NCBI RefSeq assembly: GCF_905475395.1
Contig: NC_058338.1
Location: forward strand, 44,117,935-44,181,934
Origin: Chrysoperla carnea
Lineage: Eukaryota > Arthropoda > Insecta > Neuroptera > Chrysopidae
Direction of reading: 5' to 3'
DNA: 64,000 nt
Positions 36,991 through 49,159 of the stretch are shown piece after piece. Position numbers and translations under genes: made by a program. Position 1 is the stretch's first letter. Every line of letters starts with the position of its first letter. Below the pieces are notes generated by a model. That model did not search any database. It saw only the letters and a list, made by a program, of their open reading frames with translations, and was not told the DNA's origin.

Positions 36991-37994
36991 TAACTTGTAG
37001 ATTTATCACGGATATTACCGTTATATAAACCCTGGTGGAAAAAATATTTGAAGAGAGAATAATTTTCTATAAAACTCTGAACAAGTTTTAGGAACTGAAT
37101 AACTATGAATTTCTAAACGTTTTTGGACTGTCTAATGACTAATTAAGTCAGGATATCTCTGAATTAAACAATCCAAAAACGTTGAGAAATTCAGAGTTAT
37201 TGAGTTCCTAAGACTTTTGCAAAATTTCTTAGACTTTTTCAGAATTTTTAAGACTTATTATTTCTTGAAATATTCTTTCCATCAGAGAAGATGACTAAAA
37301 TATGAATTATTTCAAAACTTTAGGTTGTAACATGTCTTTAGAGTGAAGAGATGTTCGGACAAGACTCTGTAAGCTATGAGGTCTATATGATTTTATTATT
37401 ATAATAAATTATGCAAATGTATGATGCTAGAGTAATTCTTTTTCGATTTTTCTAATGTTAATTTAATGAAAATGTGCGTTTACCTTAAATACAATTAGGA
37501 GCATTACTTCAAATCTCAAAACAAATTCAATTTGTAAGATTGATTATTAAAAAGTTTTGCCTAACAATAAATCGATTTATTGATTTTAACAAGTTTTGTA
37601 CATAAAATTAATTAACAAAATTGTAAAATCACACAAAGATCACTCCAAAATTAATCTGAGTTATTAAAAGAAATCTTTTAAAATACACTTTATTTTCATA
37701 GTAATAAATTTTTTTTAACGAATATCAAGCGTTGTGCATTTTAATTGGTTGAGAAATCGATATTAATCGTAACCCCCGACTTCCACATCACATGGTACTA
37801 AAGCACAACTGCACAAATTAAATGAGAATTCTTTTTATTCTTATGTTTCTAGATATTTGTGACAATAATAATGTTAATAGAAAAAATTTACTATTATGAA
37901 ATAAAAAATTATCAGTGTAAATATTTTAGAATAGACCTTAAAAGCGATTTTTAACACAAATTAAATTAAGCAACAAATCTAGAAGCATTCCATT

Positions 37995-40900
37995 TTATGA
38001 AACACTTGATATAATAAAACTATTATAATATAGATAGTCTAAACCTTTTGTAATTAGTCCAACATTCCGTTGTCGTTCGGTCTTGTAAAATATATCACTT
38101 TCTAGATACAATAGCGCATTTGAGAGTATAGAAGATGAATGTGATGGTCGATTTATGTCAATATTGCTTACTGGTGATAATATTTGACTACTACTACTGG
38201 GTGAATCTTTTTTAGATATTCCTGCCGATGGTGGAGGACTATCATCCTTCTTTTTTGGGATGACATTATGAAATAAGTGTTTTTTACCACGATCTAAAAG
38301 TTAATGGTTGTTTCGAATTGGACAATTATTTAGGGTGCAACTTAAGGAATTAGGTTTGGTATTTTTTTGAATATCGTTTTTTGCTGAGTTTTTTAGCCAA
38401 AATAGACATTTGACGGCTAATGTTTGCTCACTTTGATTTGCTGGTTTACCAAGAATAAAAGATTTAGGCCAGAACAACGCTCGCTTTTCAAAACGCGTTA
38501 TGTGAGTGTTTAAATATAATTTCGAGCATATATATATGGCTGGTAGAGACCCTCCACTTTGAGGAAAACCATTTTTAAAATGGTCAAGAAGCTGATTTAG
38601 AAATAATTCTATTATTAAATTACCTCTTCAAATCAAGAAGCAATTATTATTGTGAGTAAATCATGGGAACCGAATAATTTTGAAAAATCAGACTCGAATA
38701 ATATTTGATCTGAAAGTCTAAGTTTCTCCCTAACCCGCAAGCCAATATTGAAAACAAAATTGGCGCTTATGGAATTATTTATAACATTTCTTTCGTTAAT
38801 TAAATGCTATAATGTAAAATAAATAGCAATGATATCAAAAACATTAATTAATTGGCCTAAAATACGTTAACGCCAAATGCGAATGTGAACTTGCACACGA
38901 AGGGTTTCGTACCGTTCGCGTTGTACAAGATATAACACTATGTACTTTTTAAAAACTTTTATAAAAGAAACAATAGAGGCAAGAGAGGTTTATTAATCAA
39001 TTGAAATATATAACTTTACTTATGCAACCCACACTACCAAGTATGCATTAATAATACGTAAGATATTATATATATTTTGTGTAATATTTAATGATCGAAA
39101 TTTTTTTTAAATGTAAATTAATCCGGCACTTTCTAATTGTTGTTAAAGCGACAATAGTAACATACACTCTGTCAAAATTTCCGTTGACAAGTGTACGAAA
39201 GGACAGCGGAATACAGTTCCGTTGGTTAACCTTGGCGGGTATGCAACCCTAAAAAGTAAAATATTAAACTCTCAGATTGCATTTGACAACAACAACCCCC
39301 ATATGCTCCAAATCATATTTAAACACTGACGTCCTCAGGCTTTATAATTTTCTCACTTAACTAGAACGTAAGTGGGGTTCATCAATTCATATATTTTTTT
39401 GGCAAACAGTAAATTCAATACAATTACCAAAATTATTATTAGAGACATAAAACTTCTAAAAACTATGTTAGTTAATTTTAGTATTATATTTTCTGGGTCC
39501 TGTATTTTTACACAAAATGATATTCAAAAAGCTTTTTTATTTCCTTATATTTGCTTTGTATCTTTAAGTTAGACCCTAAATATTAAAAAAAAAAATAGGC
39601 CAGTTTGTATAATTATTAAATTATTTTTGAAAATTTAACAAAAAAAGCTTCGAATTGAGATACAAAGTTCATAAAATAACCAAACTTGATGAATGGAAAT
39701 GTTATTGGCATTGTTTCATCTAAAATAAATTATAACTAAACCAATAACTAATAATGAATCTGTATTTTAAAAATAAAATGCCAATAAATCTTCATGAAGC
39801 ACCATAATGGGTGTATTTCGTGGTACTATAAATTCGTGAATAATTCAAACACCGAGACCAGACAATTGTTACAATATTTTCTACGGAAGTATTAATCTCT
39901 GATCCAACGGGAAATAGGTATTCTATGAAATTATGTATTTTTAAACTGGCCTTAAAAATGTGGTGAGATTTTTTTACTAATATTGATTTACCTACCTAAT
40001 GATAGCAATGCATTCGAAAGATTCTGAATTTGCATTTCTTGTGTTTTTACCATATTTTGTATTTCCAATATATTATCTTGAATCCGTTGTAATTCATCTA
40101 ATCGAGCTTGTTCTTTGGCAGTTTCTTTTCGTACTTGCCTACATATCATAAGGATAAAATTTAGAAATTGTTTTTAATGAAATTTATATCAAGTACAATA
40201 GCCGAGATTTACAAACATTATGGCAAATTATTACTTATTGTTGTTGTTTACATTTAATCATGCATCATGGTCTATTCGACTATATTTTGATGTAATATGT
40301 TACATACAGGCGTAATCTTAATTAAAGAGAATTGAAAAAAATACACTTAAGTGATAAGTAACAGAATTCAAATGACTTTCTACGTTAGATAAAATATCTT
40401 GCCGGATAAGCTCCTACAGTATCCCTCTTAACGTTGATAAACATACGAAACAATTTTCGTTGAAAGTGTATGTAACATGGAGTATTTGTTTATTGCTTTA
40501 TCACTAATTCAGTGTTACGGCTATTGTACTTCGGTAATTAATAATACACAAACCTAGTATATTCAGCTATAAGCAAACCAGCAGCAATTATAAAAATAAT
40601 TCCTTCACCTAAAAGATTTGCTCCTAACTCAATAGCCATCGCTTCACTTAATACAGGAATATTCACAGGTCTACCCATATTTAAAACCCACATTTTCGTT
40701 TTTATTTCACACCAATTGTAAACTAAAACAAATTTTTTTTAAATTTATTTTATCGGTACTAATTTAATAATTCGTCATCACACTAAATATTTATTCGCCA
40801 AAATAATTCTATTGAAATCAACGATCGAAAAACCATTACTTATAAATAAACTAGTTTCTTACATTGTGCCGGAGGCATACAAATATATGTGCGAAAAAAT

Positions 40901-41004
40901 GGATGCGACTTTGCCCGTTCTTTAGCTAGAGTCGCTATCGGTTTACTTATTTGTTTTATAAATAACGACGCTAATTTTGCCGCAGGAAATGCACCCACAA
41001 CCAT
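37995..41004 (-). CDS. opa3: OPA3-like mitochondrial membrane protein
   Basis: Four coding exons: 40863-41004, 40554-40722, 39996-40138 and 37995-38293. They join in phase (1, 2, 1) with GT-AG junctions, giving 250 residues. Exon 1 begins [20 protein letters not shown], followed by [20 protein letters not shown] and ICMPPAQ; this is the signature OPA3 start, with a mitochondrial-targeting-like basic helix. Exon 2 has [16 protein letters not shown] and [10 protein letters not shown], then a hydrophobic segment [14 protein letters not shown] (about residues 89-102). Exon 3 is a coiled coil ([20 protein letters not shown]). Exon 4 is Ser/Lys-rich and ends in a stop at 37995. Human OPA3 is 179 residues and mutated in optic atrophy type 3; the extra length here is all in the last exon. 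A poly(A) signal is likely at 37834-37839. The gene converges with CCDC61. Confidence 0.93.
38294..39995 (-). other. OPA3 intron 3
   Basis: This 1.7-kb intron separates the coiled-coil exon from the Ser-rich last exon. The donor is GTAGGT at 39994-39995 and downward. The acceptor is CATTAACTTTTAG. Nothing but AT-rich sequence was recognised in it; the 66-codon plus-strand ORF at 39372-39572 is not supported. Confidence 0.7.
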
Positions 41005-41824
41005 TTTTTACGATTACTAAATGAGATGATATATAAATAATTAATTATATTTAAGCATATTCGAGTGTTTTGACAAAAAATTTCGATATTGCTTTATAAA
41101 CTTTATATAATGTCAAATAATAATCGTGGAACCATTCTTTCCAAATTATATTACGTCCAATAAAAATAAGACGAGACTTGTAGGAAACTTTTTTTAATAT
41201 CCCTCCGATGTAAACAAAATATTAATCATTTTTTTAAATGTAACTTTATAGAAATTATATTTTTTTCGATTTTTTTAATCACAAAGTATAAACATTTATT
41301 AATAATATTTTATTGAGTATTTTAAAATCAATAAATTGTGACATAACATATAGGTTATAATTTTTTTTAAATTTGAAAGATGAAAGGTTCCGTTCTTCCG
41401 TTCTTCATTGTTATAAATATTTCATCATCCCATAGATTATATAACTCTATGATATTTAATGTCAATGAGCAAAGAACATGCAAAAGAACAGTGTTGTGCA
41501 GTTCAAACTTTTAGCTCCGGTAATAGATGGCTCTAATATGAAGAAAAATAATACGTTAATCTTCAATTATTTGCCGTATTTATCATCAAACAAATTAGAC
41601 TAAATGTTTTTGTGTAACGCTATATCTTCACTATCAATGCTTTCGAGGTTGTAACATATAAATTTCATCAAAAAATTCTATATATAATTGGAGGAGGGAG
41701 GCTTAAAAATTAAAGGTTAAAAAAAATTATCCAGTGTTTTTCGTATAAACACACGGCAGAAACGCACGGTGTTAATGTTTGGTAGGTATTTCATTTTCTA
41801 GATAAAAAATTAGCTCTAATAAAT
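41005..41824. other. OPA3 upstream region, no gene seen
   Basis: AT-rich DNA upstream of the OPA3 start codon. No clear core promoter motif could be assigned. The block AAAGGTTCCGTTCTTCCG, followed by TTCTTCATTG, near 41384-41410 is the only locally less AT-rich part. Confidence 0.3.
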
Positions 41825-41985
41825 ATTTATTCACAATACCTGAGTAACAGTAAATAATACCTCAAAACTTTTAAAATACCTGTTCACAATTCTAGATAAA
41901 TATGGCGAGAGCGCAAATAAATACATGGTACATATAAAGATGTAATGTAAAACGTTATTTATATGCGTTTCCACCATTTATTGTA
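41825..41985 (+). repeat. Hairpin repeat family C, copy 3
   Basis: TATTCACAATACCTGAGTAA, AAATACCTGTTCACAATTC and TAGATAAATATGGCGAGAGC lead into the stem partner ATATGCGTTTCCACCATTT. It is the same layout as the copy at 58345. One arm has drifted (GGCGAGAGCGC for GGTGGAAGCGC). Confidence 0.7.
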
Positions 41986-43105
41986 TTTAATATTTTTTCT
42001 TAAATTTTCTAATGTTCCGCTCAACTTCCTTAATTGTTTCTTTCATGCAAACCTTCTCCAGACAATAATTAACACAAAAAAAAAAGAATTAGCGAAATTG
42101 TTCCACCCATTTACGCGTGATTCGATTTACTTAAATTTCAAAAATCATATCGACAAATGATCGAGTTTTACTCGAAAATATAGACTTATGCACTGTAACG
42201 GAGGTCAACGGAGAGGGATCAGGTCGGTTTTATACCCTTTAGAAGAAAATTTATGGAGTCACTTCATGGCGATGTCTGATAATATACATATATACAGGTT
42301 GATTTAAAAAAATTTTATAAGGAGTGAGGTAAGGGCTTCATTTATTTTGTAAATGCATACTATTGTATATGTCGTTAAAATGTAGAAGCCAAGACCTTTT
42401 TGTTTGGTACCATACGTACCATATGGTATCATATATTTTATATAAGGGATAGCTAGGATAGCGATTTAAGGGCACGTTCGGTAGAGACGACACTGTCCCA
42501 GAAGCCTTAAACGCATTATGTTATTCTACTTTAAATTTCAAACCCTCTAACCTCTGTTAAAGTTTTGCTTTGACGTATAAAGCAAATCGGAGCTTCTTTC
42601 AGTCAAAGTTGATTTTACCGATGTATAATTAGCTTTGCCTAGGGATTCCCAGGGGAAAAATTGTTTTCCCCTTTTTTTCGTTTTTTTTTGAGGAATCCTT
42701 ACTTTATATCGAAATATTCTATTTATTTATTTGTAAACAATGAATTGTTAAATGAATAATATTATTATTTTTAGATATAAGTATAATTGCGTAAATAATA
42801 CAATAATTTGTGTGAAAACTAACTTGAGATCATTCGCGACTCCAAGAAACTTTAGATAGAATAGGTGGAGCAGATGTATGATCATCATTTTGAACCATAA
42901 ATTAAAGAATTCTGTAAAAATTTAAAGTATTAAATGTCAAAAGATTCATGGCCATCTTTTCTGATATACTCAATGAATTATGACTATTTTACAATTTAAA
43001 AAAATTGAGAACCGTGTATACCTTTTAGCTGCGTAAAACAAATCCTTCAAGTGTTATGGAAGGGAGATAAATGAGATCAAAAGAGGTTGAGGCTATAAAA
43101 CGGTG
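41986..43105. other. No gene seen
   Basis: AT-rich sequence with no protein-like ORF; the 65-codon ORF at 41963-42160 begins inside the family C repeat. No further repeats could be assigned. Confidence 0.35.
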
Positions 43106-43109
43106 GTTT

Positions 43110-43149
43110 TTACTTTTAAGCCCAGTGAAGCGGGCGGGTGTCAAGCTAG
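43110..43149 (+). mobile_element. Helitron-like 3' end fragment
   Basis: CCCAGTGAAGCGGGCGGGTG is followed by a short linker and CTAG|T. It matches the terminal part (CCCAGCAAAGCGGGTAGTTC, then CTAG|T) of the full element at 56406-56945. A small GC hairpin just before CTRR is the hallmark of Helitron 3' ends. The rest of this copy is not recognisable upstream. Confidence 0.5.
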
Positions 43150-43369
43150 TCCAGGCAATAAATCAGATATATATAAACTGAATATAGTAAAAATCTAAAT
43201 AATTAATCGCAAATTCGCAATTTATATTCTCTATCATTCCAGCCATTCATTTTTCTAGTAAATCCATGCATTTTGTAGTAAAATAATTGCTTTTCAATTT
43301 ATAATCGTATAGTTGGAATATTAATTATATTAAAAGCATTGTATTTTTTTCTCAATTTTATTTCGTATC

Positions 43370-43391
43370 TTTTTTTTTTTTTTTTTTTTTA
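43370..43391. repeat. Poly-T run of about 22 bp
   Basis: An uninterrupted T run followed by AGAATTG. It may be the reverse-strand poly-A tail of a retroposed element, but no body could be identified. Confidence 0.5.
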
Positions 43392-43614
43392 GAATTGTGG
43401 GTGTATTGAATCAAATTTAAAGCTTTATCTAATTTTATTCCAAATGATATTAAAGATTGTGTAATAAATCAAAGTCAAATACTTTGTTCATAGACCTTTA
43501 TCAATCGAATTGACGCGATATTCACGTAATTTAAAAATAAACAGATGTGTAATTCACATTAGAATTGTATTCGTAAAATGTTTTATCGCATCATAATGCG
43601 CTGTATAAAAATAT

Positions 43615-44060
43615 ATACAGAATGATTTTTAAAAAGTTACCTCCTTAATATTTCTAAAATAGAATGGAAAATCAAAAAATGGAAATATAGCACACTATAG
43701 TTATAAAAGTTTGTTTTTTAATTTTATAACTATTGGGCTATGGAATATAAAAACTGGACAAATTGATACTTTTATATTGTTATGTATTAAAATATTTCAA
43801 TAAACTTGTAATAATTTTCAGTAAAGACCAATATAATGAAAAAATAAAAAATGCGAATTTTGCCATGAAAATCGGTATATGGGTATAAAAAAATATTAAG
43901 AATCGGCCCTATTTATCAATTTGTAGTAGGGTGAGTTTAAAGTTCTGATTTCGGTTAAGTATCTTAAAAAATGTGACCCATCATCCTGTTTGATTGTGCA
44001 AAATTTCAAATCGATATTCCTATAAATAACGAAACTATGAGGGTAGAATAGGGGAAAATA
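43615..44060 (-). repeat. Dispersed repeat family D, rearranged copy
   Basis: It contains ATAGCACACTATAGTTATA and GGGCTATGGAATATAAAAAC. Then follow the reverse complements of the central blocks of the copy at 23970: GAATCGGCCCTATTT, TTTGTAGTAGGGTGAGTTT and AAAATGTGACCCATCATCC. The two copies differ in the relative direction of their parts. Confidence 0.55.
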
Positions 44061-45880
44061 AAACGGCGGCATTTTTTTTTGTATTTAACCTTTTTTTCGG
44101 TTTTGAGCTAAAGGGTTTAAAATTGATATGTCGGTTAAATTAATTCCAAGGATTGAACTTGGAATTATATATTGACTTTGAGGGTGACAATCAACGCCGG
44201 CTCTACCCCCAAATCAAGGTAGAGCGAGATCGTCTTTCGGCGCCTTTTTTTTTTCAAAAAATTAACCTGAATTTCAATAATCAACACTAAAAATGCAACA
44301 TTGTTTTTGGCATTTGGCATTATGGCGCCCCTTGCAACATGGGGACTGGAATGCGTGCTCCACTTGCTCCACCCTTGGTCCGGTGCTAGTGACAATTCCT
44401 TAGCTCTTCTTCCACCTTTTTTTAATCAAAAAAATCATGGCATTTTCAATAAATAGATCAATACATATGTCGCTATTTATAATTGAAAATATACACAGCG
44501 GTCGGGAATCGAACTCAAGTCTTTAGACGCCCAACCTATATTTTGTAACTTTTACGCATCAAAAACTTTGGAAAAATGAGAATCTAAATGTAATGAAATT
44601 AGCATGCACAATCGAAATATAAAAACGAAAATCATAATGAATGGAAAATACTTTTACTTATATTTTTCGTGTTATTGAGACGCAAAAACTGATACATTTG
44701 ATAAATTTAGTTGGATTATTTCAACTTAATTGTTGCACTGCAGATTCCTGCAAATTTAGAAGTCTGAGGTGCTTTTAGTTCAATGAGGACATGCCATATT
44801 TTTCATCCCTGTTTAATTTTATTCTTAATGCGATTTTATTATAAAAGTTTATACATGGTAAAAGACAGCTGCAGACTATCATCTATAAACTGATACGTAC
44901 ATTTAGGTCATTAATTCTTTAAATGTAAATATATATGCCCTTAGGGAACTTTATTTCCTTTTGTAAATTTTTATTGTTACAATAATTGAGGAAATATTAT
45001 AATTTATTAGTGGTACAAAAATCTTTCCGTAATGATTTTCGTTAAATAAATAAATAAATAAGGAGAATTTATGAGAGTTTGACCTTTATAATCAAGTTCA
45101 TAAAAACATGCTCATATGCACTATTTATGCTAAATGTTACTGTATATAATATTTAGATGTACTTTTTCTCAACATACATAACTGCATATCTATAAGTTTT
45201 TTAGCGAATTGACGAAGCAAATGGAGATATTGCTTTCTACTGACGATGGAATTTTTGAAAAATAATTAAACGAACCAAAGTCCGTTTTAATAAAATATAT
45301 GCTTAGATACACATACTCACAGACAAACCACACTATGTATATTGTATTGTGAAGATGTAAAGTGAGACGATGTTTAAGATTTTGTGTTATGTATTACACA
45401 ATTTAATCCTTCTCTGTACCTATATTAATATATAATTTGATACTTCCCACAGCTAAGGGTATCTGTATTGGTGAATTAGTTTTTTGTTTTCTTTACAAAT
45501 AACGAAAACAAAACATTTTTTTAGTAGTCCCCTCTATATTCTAAAGTGACACCTACTGATTTAATGAATTTGATAGGTCTGCGAATTCATAAATCGTTCT
45601 ATTTTTCCCATAGTCACATCTTCCGAATCAGGCCTCTGATCGAAATATGGTAAAGAATTTTTCCACTTGTCTTGATAAGCATAATTTACTGGTATAATTT
45701 TCTGCTATTAATAACAGAACACCCTGTATAGATAAACCCCTATATATATTGTTTATTTGTCGATTTTCTCATTAACGAACTTGATCTTTCAAATACCAAA
45801 ACTGTTCTTGATACAAAATTTTATTAAAACCGGACTTGTGACGGCTAAAGAGTTTTCGACATCTATGAGGTAGGATCGGC
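44061..45880. other. No gene seen; possible SINE trace
   Basis: On the minus strand GAGTTCGATTCCCGACCG at about 44490-44510 resembles a pol III B box, but no A box could be placed, so it stays unassigned. GAACACCCTGTATAG near 45717 is the end type seen on several insect MITEs. No protein-like ORF was recognised; the 76-codon ORF at 44165-44395 has no context. Confidence 0.35.
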
Positions 45881-45889
45881 GAACATTTG

Positions 45890-46420
45890 AAGAAATTTTT
45901 CAAAAATTCCATCATTAGTACAAAAGCAATAGCTCCATTTCCTTCGGCAAGGCGCTAAAAAACTTATAAATATGCAGTTAAATTTCTCTAATTCTATCTT
46001 TGCACTATTTTTGAATGTCTGTAACGGAACCCAAATTTTTTTGGTATGATCTGCGACTCGTTCAGTATAATCTGTAATTTTTGTAAAAATAATTTTTCAT
46101 GCAATTTAAGATAATTGGTAATAAAGTTCGATATGATTTGACTTCATTGATTGGTTTTCCTGGTTTTGTGATTAATATATTATTTGTGATACTTTCCAAG
46201 GACATGGAAAATAGTCCAGTCTCAAAATTCCAGTGAAAATATTATGAACCACGACTATCTTATTTTTTGACAGCTGATTAAAAATCTTGGTTGATATAAG
46301 ATCAAAACCTGGCGATTGTTTTGGGTTTGTTTTAATTATCGCACTTAATTTCTTATAGAAAAAAATCGTCCGCGTTTGGTAGAGGTAATTGTAAAGGAGT
46401 AAAGGAGCCCTCAAGAACTG
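45890..46420 (-). pseudogene. Decayed jockey-like LINE reverse transcriptase fragment
   Basis: A minus-strand open stretch at 46172-46414 reads KLSAIIKTNPKQSPGFDLIS, then TKIFNQLSKN, FTGILRLDYFPCPWKVSQI and a stop. These are the blocks that precede the reverse transcriptase palm in jockey-type LINEs ('KK.PG.D.I', 'N.IL..G..P..WK.A.I'). Below 46172 the homology continues across stops as ITKPGKPINEVKSYRTLLPI, equivalent to 'PKPGK....SYRPISLLP'. The catalytic region cannot be followed further. It lies in the opposite orientation to the fragment at 8620 and is too diverged from it to overlap usefully. Confidence 0.8.
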
Positions 46421-47299
46421 TTCAGTTTCTTCGTCTGGTATAACTAGTAAATTGGAAAAAGTTTCTTTCCATTCTTTTGCAAAAAGGTCAGATTACATTA
46501 CTAATACACAAATTTAGTGAAAACTCAAATTAATTAAATAATGAAACGATATAAAAGTTATAAATATTTCCGCTTACGGAATATATTTTATAATTTTCTT
46601 TTTTTTTTTAGATAAGTTTAACTCTCTTTTGAGTAAACAAAGAGCATAATTGAAAGCGTATTACTATTTTGAATACTTCAGAGGAAATATAAACGCTACT
46701 GTACTTCATGTGTTTCTAAAAAGAGCTGCTATTCGTATATATCTATCTATAAAAATATTATATTGTACGAGCTTTTAGCAATATTGTTATTTAATAATTT
46801 TTTAAAAGCACAATAACTGTATTTTTTAAAGCTTTTATGTTTTACGTTGAATTGAGAATCAATAATAAAAATTCCAAATTTTGTGTGTATTAGAATATTT
46901 TATGTGGAATATAGGTACTTGAAACACTAAACTATTTGATTTTATTTTTTTTCCCGTGAAATAGTTAAAATGTAATGAAGTACATTTTTGTTGATTTCGA
47001 TTTGTCATATTTATTCAAGTAATGAACGATTTCAAAACAACCATCCTCGAAATACTCCAGTGAATCTTACAAAAAAAAAAAAAAAAAACTAAAATCGGAA
47101 AACGCGATGTTGAAGTTGTTTTTTTGTATGGTATTTGGACCTTTTAGGGAAGAAACTATACGTTTTGCAAGCAAAAAAAGTTGTTCTACCTGCGTAATCC
47201 GTGAAAAACAGTAAAATTTTCGCTTTGAGCATTTGACATCCGTTGCTACAATCATTTTGAAAATATATTAAATTTGAAACATTTGAAACCAACCCACAG

Positions 47300-47505
47300 C
47301 TCCGTATGTATAATAGCTTTTAAGATATGATGCTTGAAAAGCTTGCATTTTTAGAAGGTTAAAATTTTCAGTTATATGTTAAACTATGTTAAATTGTTAG
47401 AGATAGGACAAAAGTTTAACTTTAAAAAATGTTCCTTATAAAAAATAAACAAACATCTTTTGCTGGAAACAATTTTCGTAAACATCATTGTTTTCTCGTG
47501 AGGGG
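47300..47505 (-). repeat. MITE family A fragment, reverse
   Basis: Plus-strand AACAAACATCTTTTGCTGG and AAACATCATTGTTTTCTCG are the reverse complement of the family's left-central part (CAGTGATGTTTAC, AAACAAAAGTTGTTTATT). The ends are absent. Confidence 0.5.
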
Positions 47506-47529
47506 ACAAATTAGGGAAAAATTTGGGTG

Positions 47530-47885
47530 TACATTTTCTCCAAAACTATAAAAGGTACAGATATGAAAATTTGTATGTAGCTTTTACTAGTGAACCTAAT
47601 GATAATTTTTTGAAAAAAAAACTAATAAAAACAGTTTTCTAGAAAATATAGTTCGAAAAAGTTTCAAATTTTTCCAAAAAAGTTTGTTTTTGCCTCAACG
47701 TAACCAGCTTCGTGTTCCATACATGTAATTGTTATTTTACAAAATTGTTTAAATACACTCCTACATATCTCGGGAGTGGTTTCTTGAACCTTTTCCCTTA
47801 TTATCAGTTTAAAAGTGGCCTACATTTCTAAACGACCATTAACATTTGTATTGAACTTTCTCAATTTGTGGCACCCTGTATATTC
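47530..47885. repeat. Short dispersed element with an 'ACCCTGTATA' end
   Basis: It ends TTGTGGCACCCTGTATATTC. Inside it are CTCCAAAACTATAAAAGGTA, GAAAATATAGTTCGAAAAAG and CATATCTCGGGAGTGG. The CACCCTGTATA end is shared by many insect non-autonomous elements. The left boundary is not certain. Confidence 0.4.
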
Positions 47886-48099
47886 GATGTCAAAAGTGAA
47901 TAGCTGAATGTTAATATTTTTGAAAGCAGAGTTTTTTATAAAGAATAAATTTTTTTCGTAAGCCTTATATTAAAAAAGTTTGCCATTTTTAGCCAACTTA
48001 GCTAGATACCCTGTTCATACAAAACTATAAAAAGTAAACATAAAAAGACGTATTTAAAAGATTTAGATTTGGATTTTCGGATCGATTATAAGAACTTAC

Positions 48100-48181
48100 C
48101 CATACTGCTGGCTTGAAATACTCACTTGATGTTTTTTTACTGCCTTGCTGATGCTCTGGTGAAGTAGATAAACTATAGTTA
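48100..48181 (-). other. Candidate internal exon (unrecognised gene)
   Basis: On the minus strand an acceptor (TTTTTTAAG, or TATAG nine bases later) precedes an open stretch. In one frame it reads LSTSPEHQQGSKKTSSEYF followed by KPAVW. It ends at a consensus donor, GTAAGT. The donor is the strongest evidence. The phase does not join simply to the candidate exon at 48987, so either an exon is missing between them or one of the two is wrong. No family recognised. Confidence 0.3.
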
Positions 48182-48610
48182 CTTAAAAAATAGAAGTCAT
48201 TTTATTTTATTGTGCTGGACAATTTGCTCGGAAAATTTTGTTTAAGCCAGTTTTACTAGCTTGACTTGCGTTTGTGTAGACTTATTTTTAGCGTTGGCTT
48301 GATGGTTTCGTTACTGTTTAGCTGGCTTAAAAACCGAGGAAAATTTATTTTCACGAAACCAGCTTTGCTGGGCTAATATGCACGAGGTATTATTGACTTT
48401 GTTTATGTTTGTAAGGGCAATTACAGTAAAACAAAAGAAATTCAACTGAAAATTTGTACTAATTTTTATTTTCTGATCAACCAATTTAATAAATAATAAT
48501 TATTACAATAAGTTTAATCATAGTCTATAATATTCAGTTCTCTTTTGGATTTTAAGACATGATAGAGATAAAATATTACTTCTTTTTTTTTTGTTACACG
48601 TTTAAGTTAT

Positions 48611-48805
48611 ATTATTTTATTAAAAAAATATCTTCGACTGACTTTTAAAAATGACCTTTATAATTCGAATAAGAAATTTTTAATGAAATACTAAAAATGA
48701 ATTAAATATTATTTTATTAAAAAAATAACTTCGACTGACTTTTAAAAAGGACCTTTATAATTCGAATACGAAATTTTTAATGAAAAACTAAAAATGAATT
48801 AAATT
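48611..48805. repeat. Two-copy 97-bp tandem duplication
   Basis: CTTCGACTGACTTTTAAAAA, followed by ACCTTTATAATTCGAATA and CTAAAAATGAATTAAAT, occurs twice, 97 bp apart, with only a few differences. The duplication is recent. It has no coding content. Confidence 0.85.
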
Positions 48806-48986
48806 GCTGGTGTATCAAAAAAGTCAATCATTGAAGAATTATTGTACTTTAAAAGTGTTGCACTGCAGTGATGACTTTATGAGTTCCAAATATGAAAAAT
48901 TTGTATTTTCTAGTTTCCATTTTACTATTAAGAAAATTGGCTCTTGATTTGATCAAAGATAGGTTTATACAAAAAAACGTACCTAC

Positions 48987-49149
48987 CAAAGTATAAGGTA
49001 CTAGATATTCGCTACCTTTTTCCGATTTCGGCTTAATTAAACCGCAATACGCTATTTTGTTATTTTTAGAAAAATGCAATATATATTTCATACAATTTTT
49101 AGGTAGTTTTATAAGACTCTGCAAACTTTGTGTACTTAGTAGATTTCTA
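48987..49149 (-). other. Candidate internal exon (unrecognised gene)
   Basis: On the minus strand an acceptor ATTAAATTTTTTAG (exon start 49149) or TTTGCAG (exon start 49118) leads into an open, protein-like stretch: SLIKLPKNCMKYILHFSKN, then NKIAYCGLIKPKSEKGSEYL and VPYTL. It ends at a donor, GTAGGT, or four bases on at GTACGT. With the TTTGCAG acceptor its phase (0) fits the donor of the candidate exon at 53662. No family recognised. It may belong to a gene lying inside or beside the 54-64 kb gene. Confidence 0.35.
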
Positions 49150-49159
49150 AAAAATTTAA

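Noticed and set aside
44480..44530. Second SINE from a B-box-like GAGTTCGATTCCCGACC on the minus strand
   Set aside because: No A box or matching body was found, so it is only mentioned as a trace.
47067..47292. Two overlapping minus-strand ORFs
   Set aside because: They are low-complexity (one ends in poly-Phe from an A run) and overlap each other in different frames.
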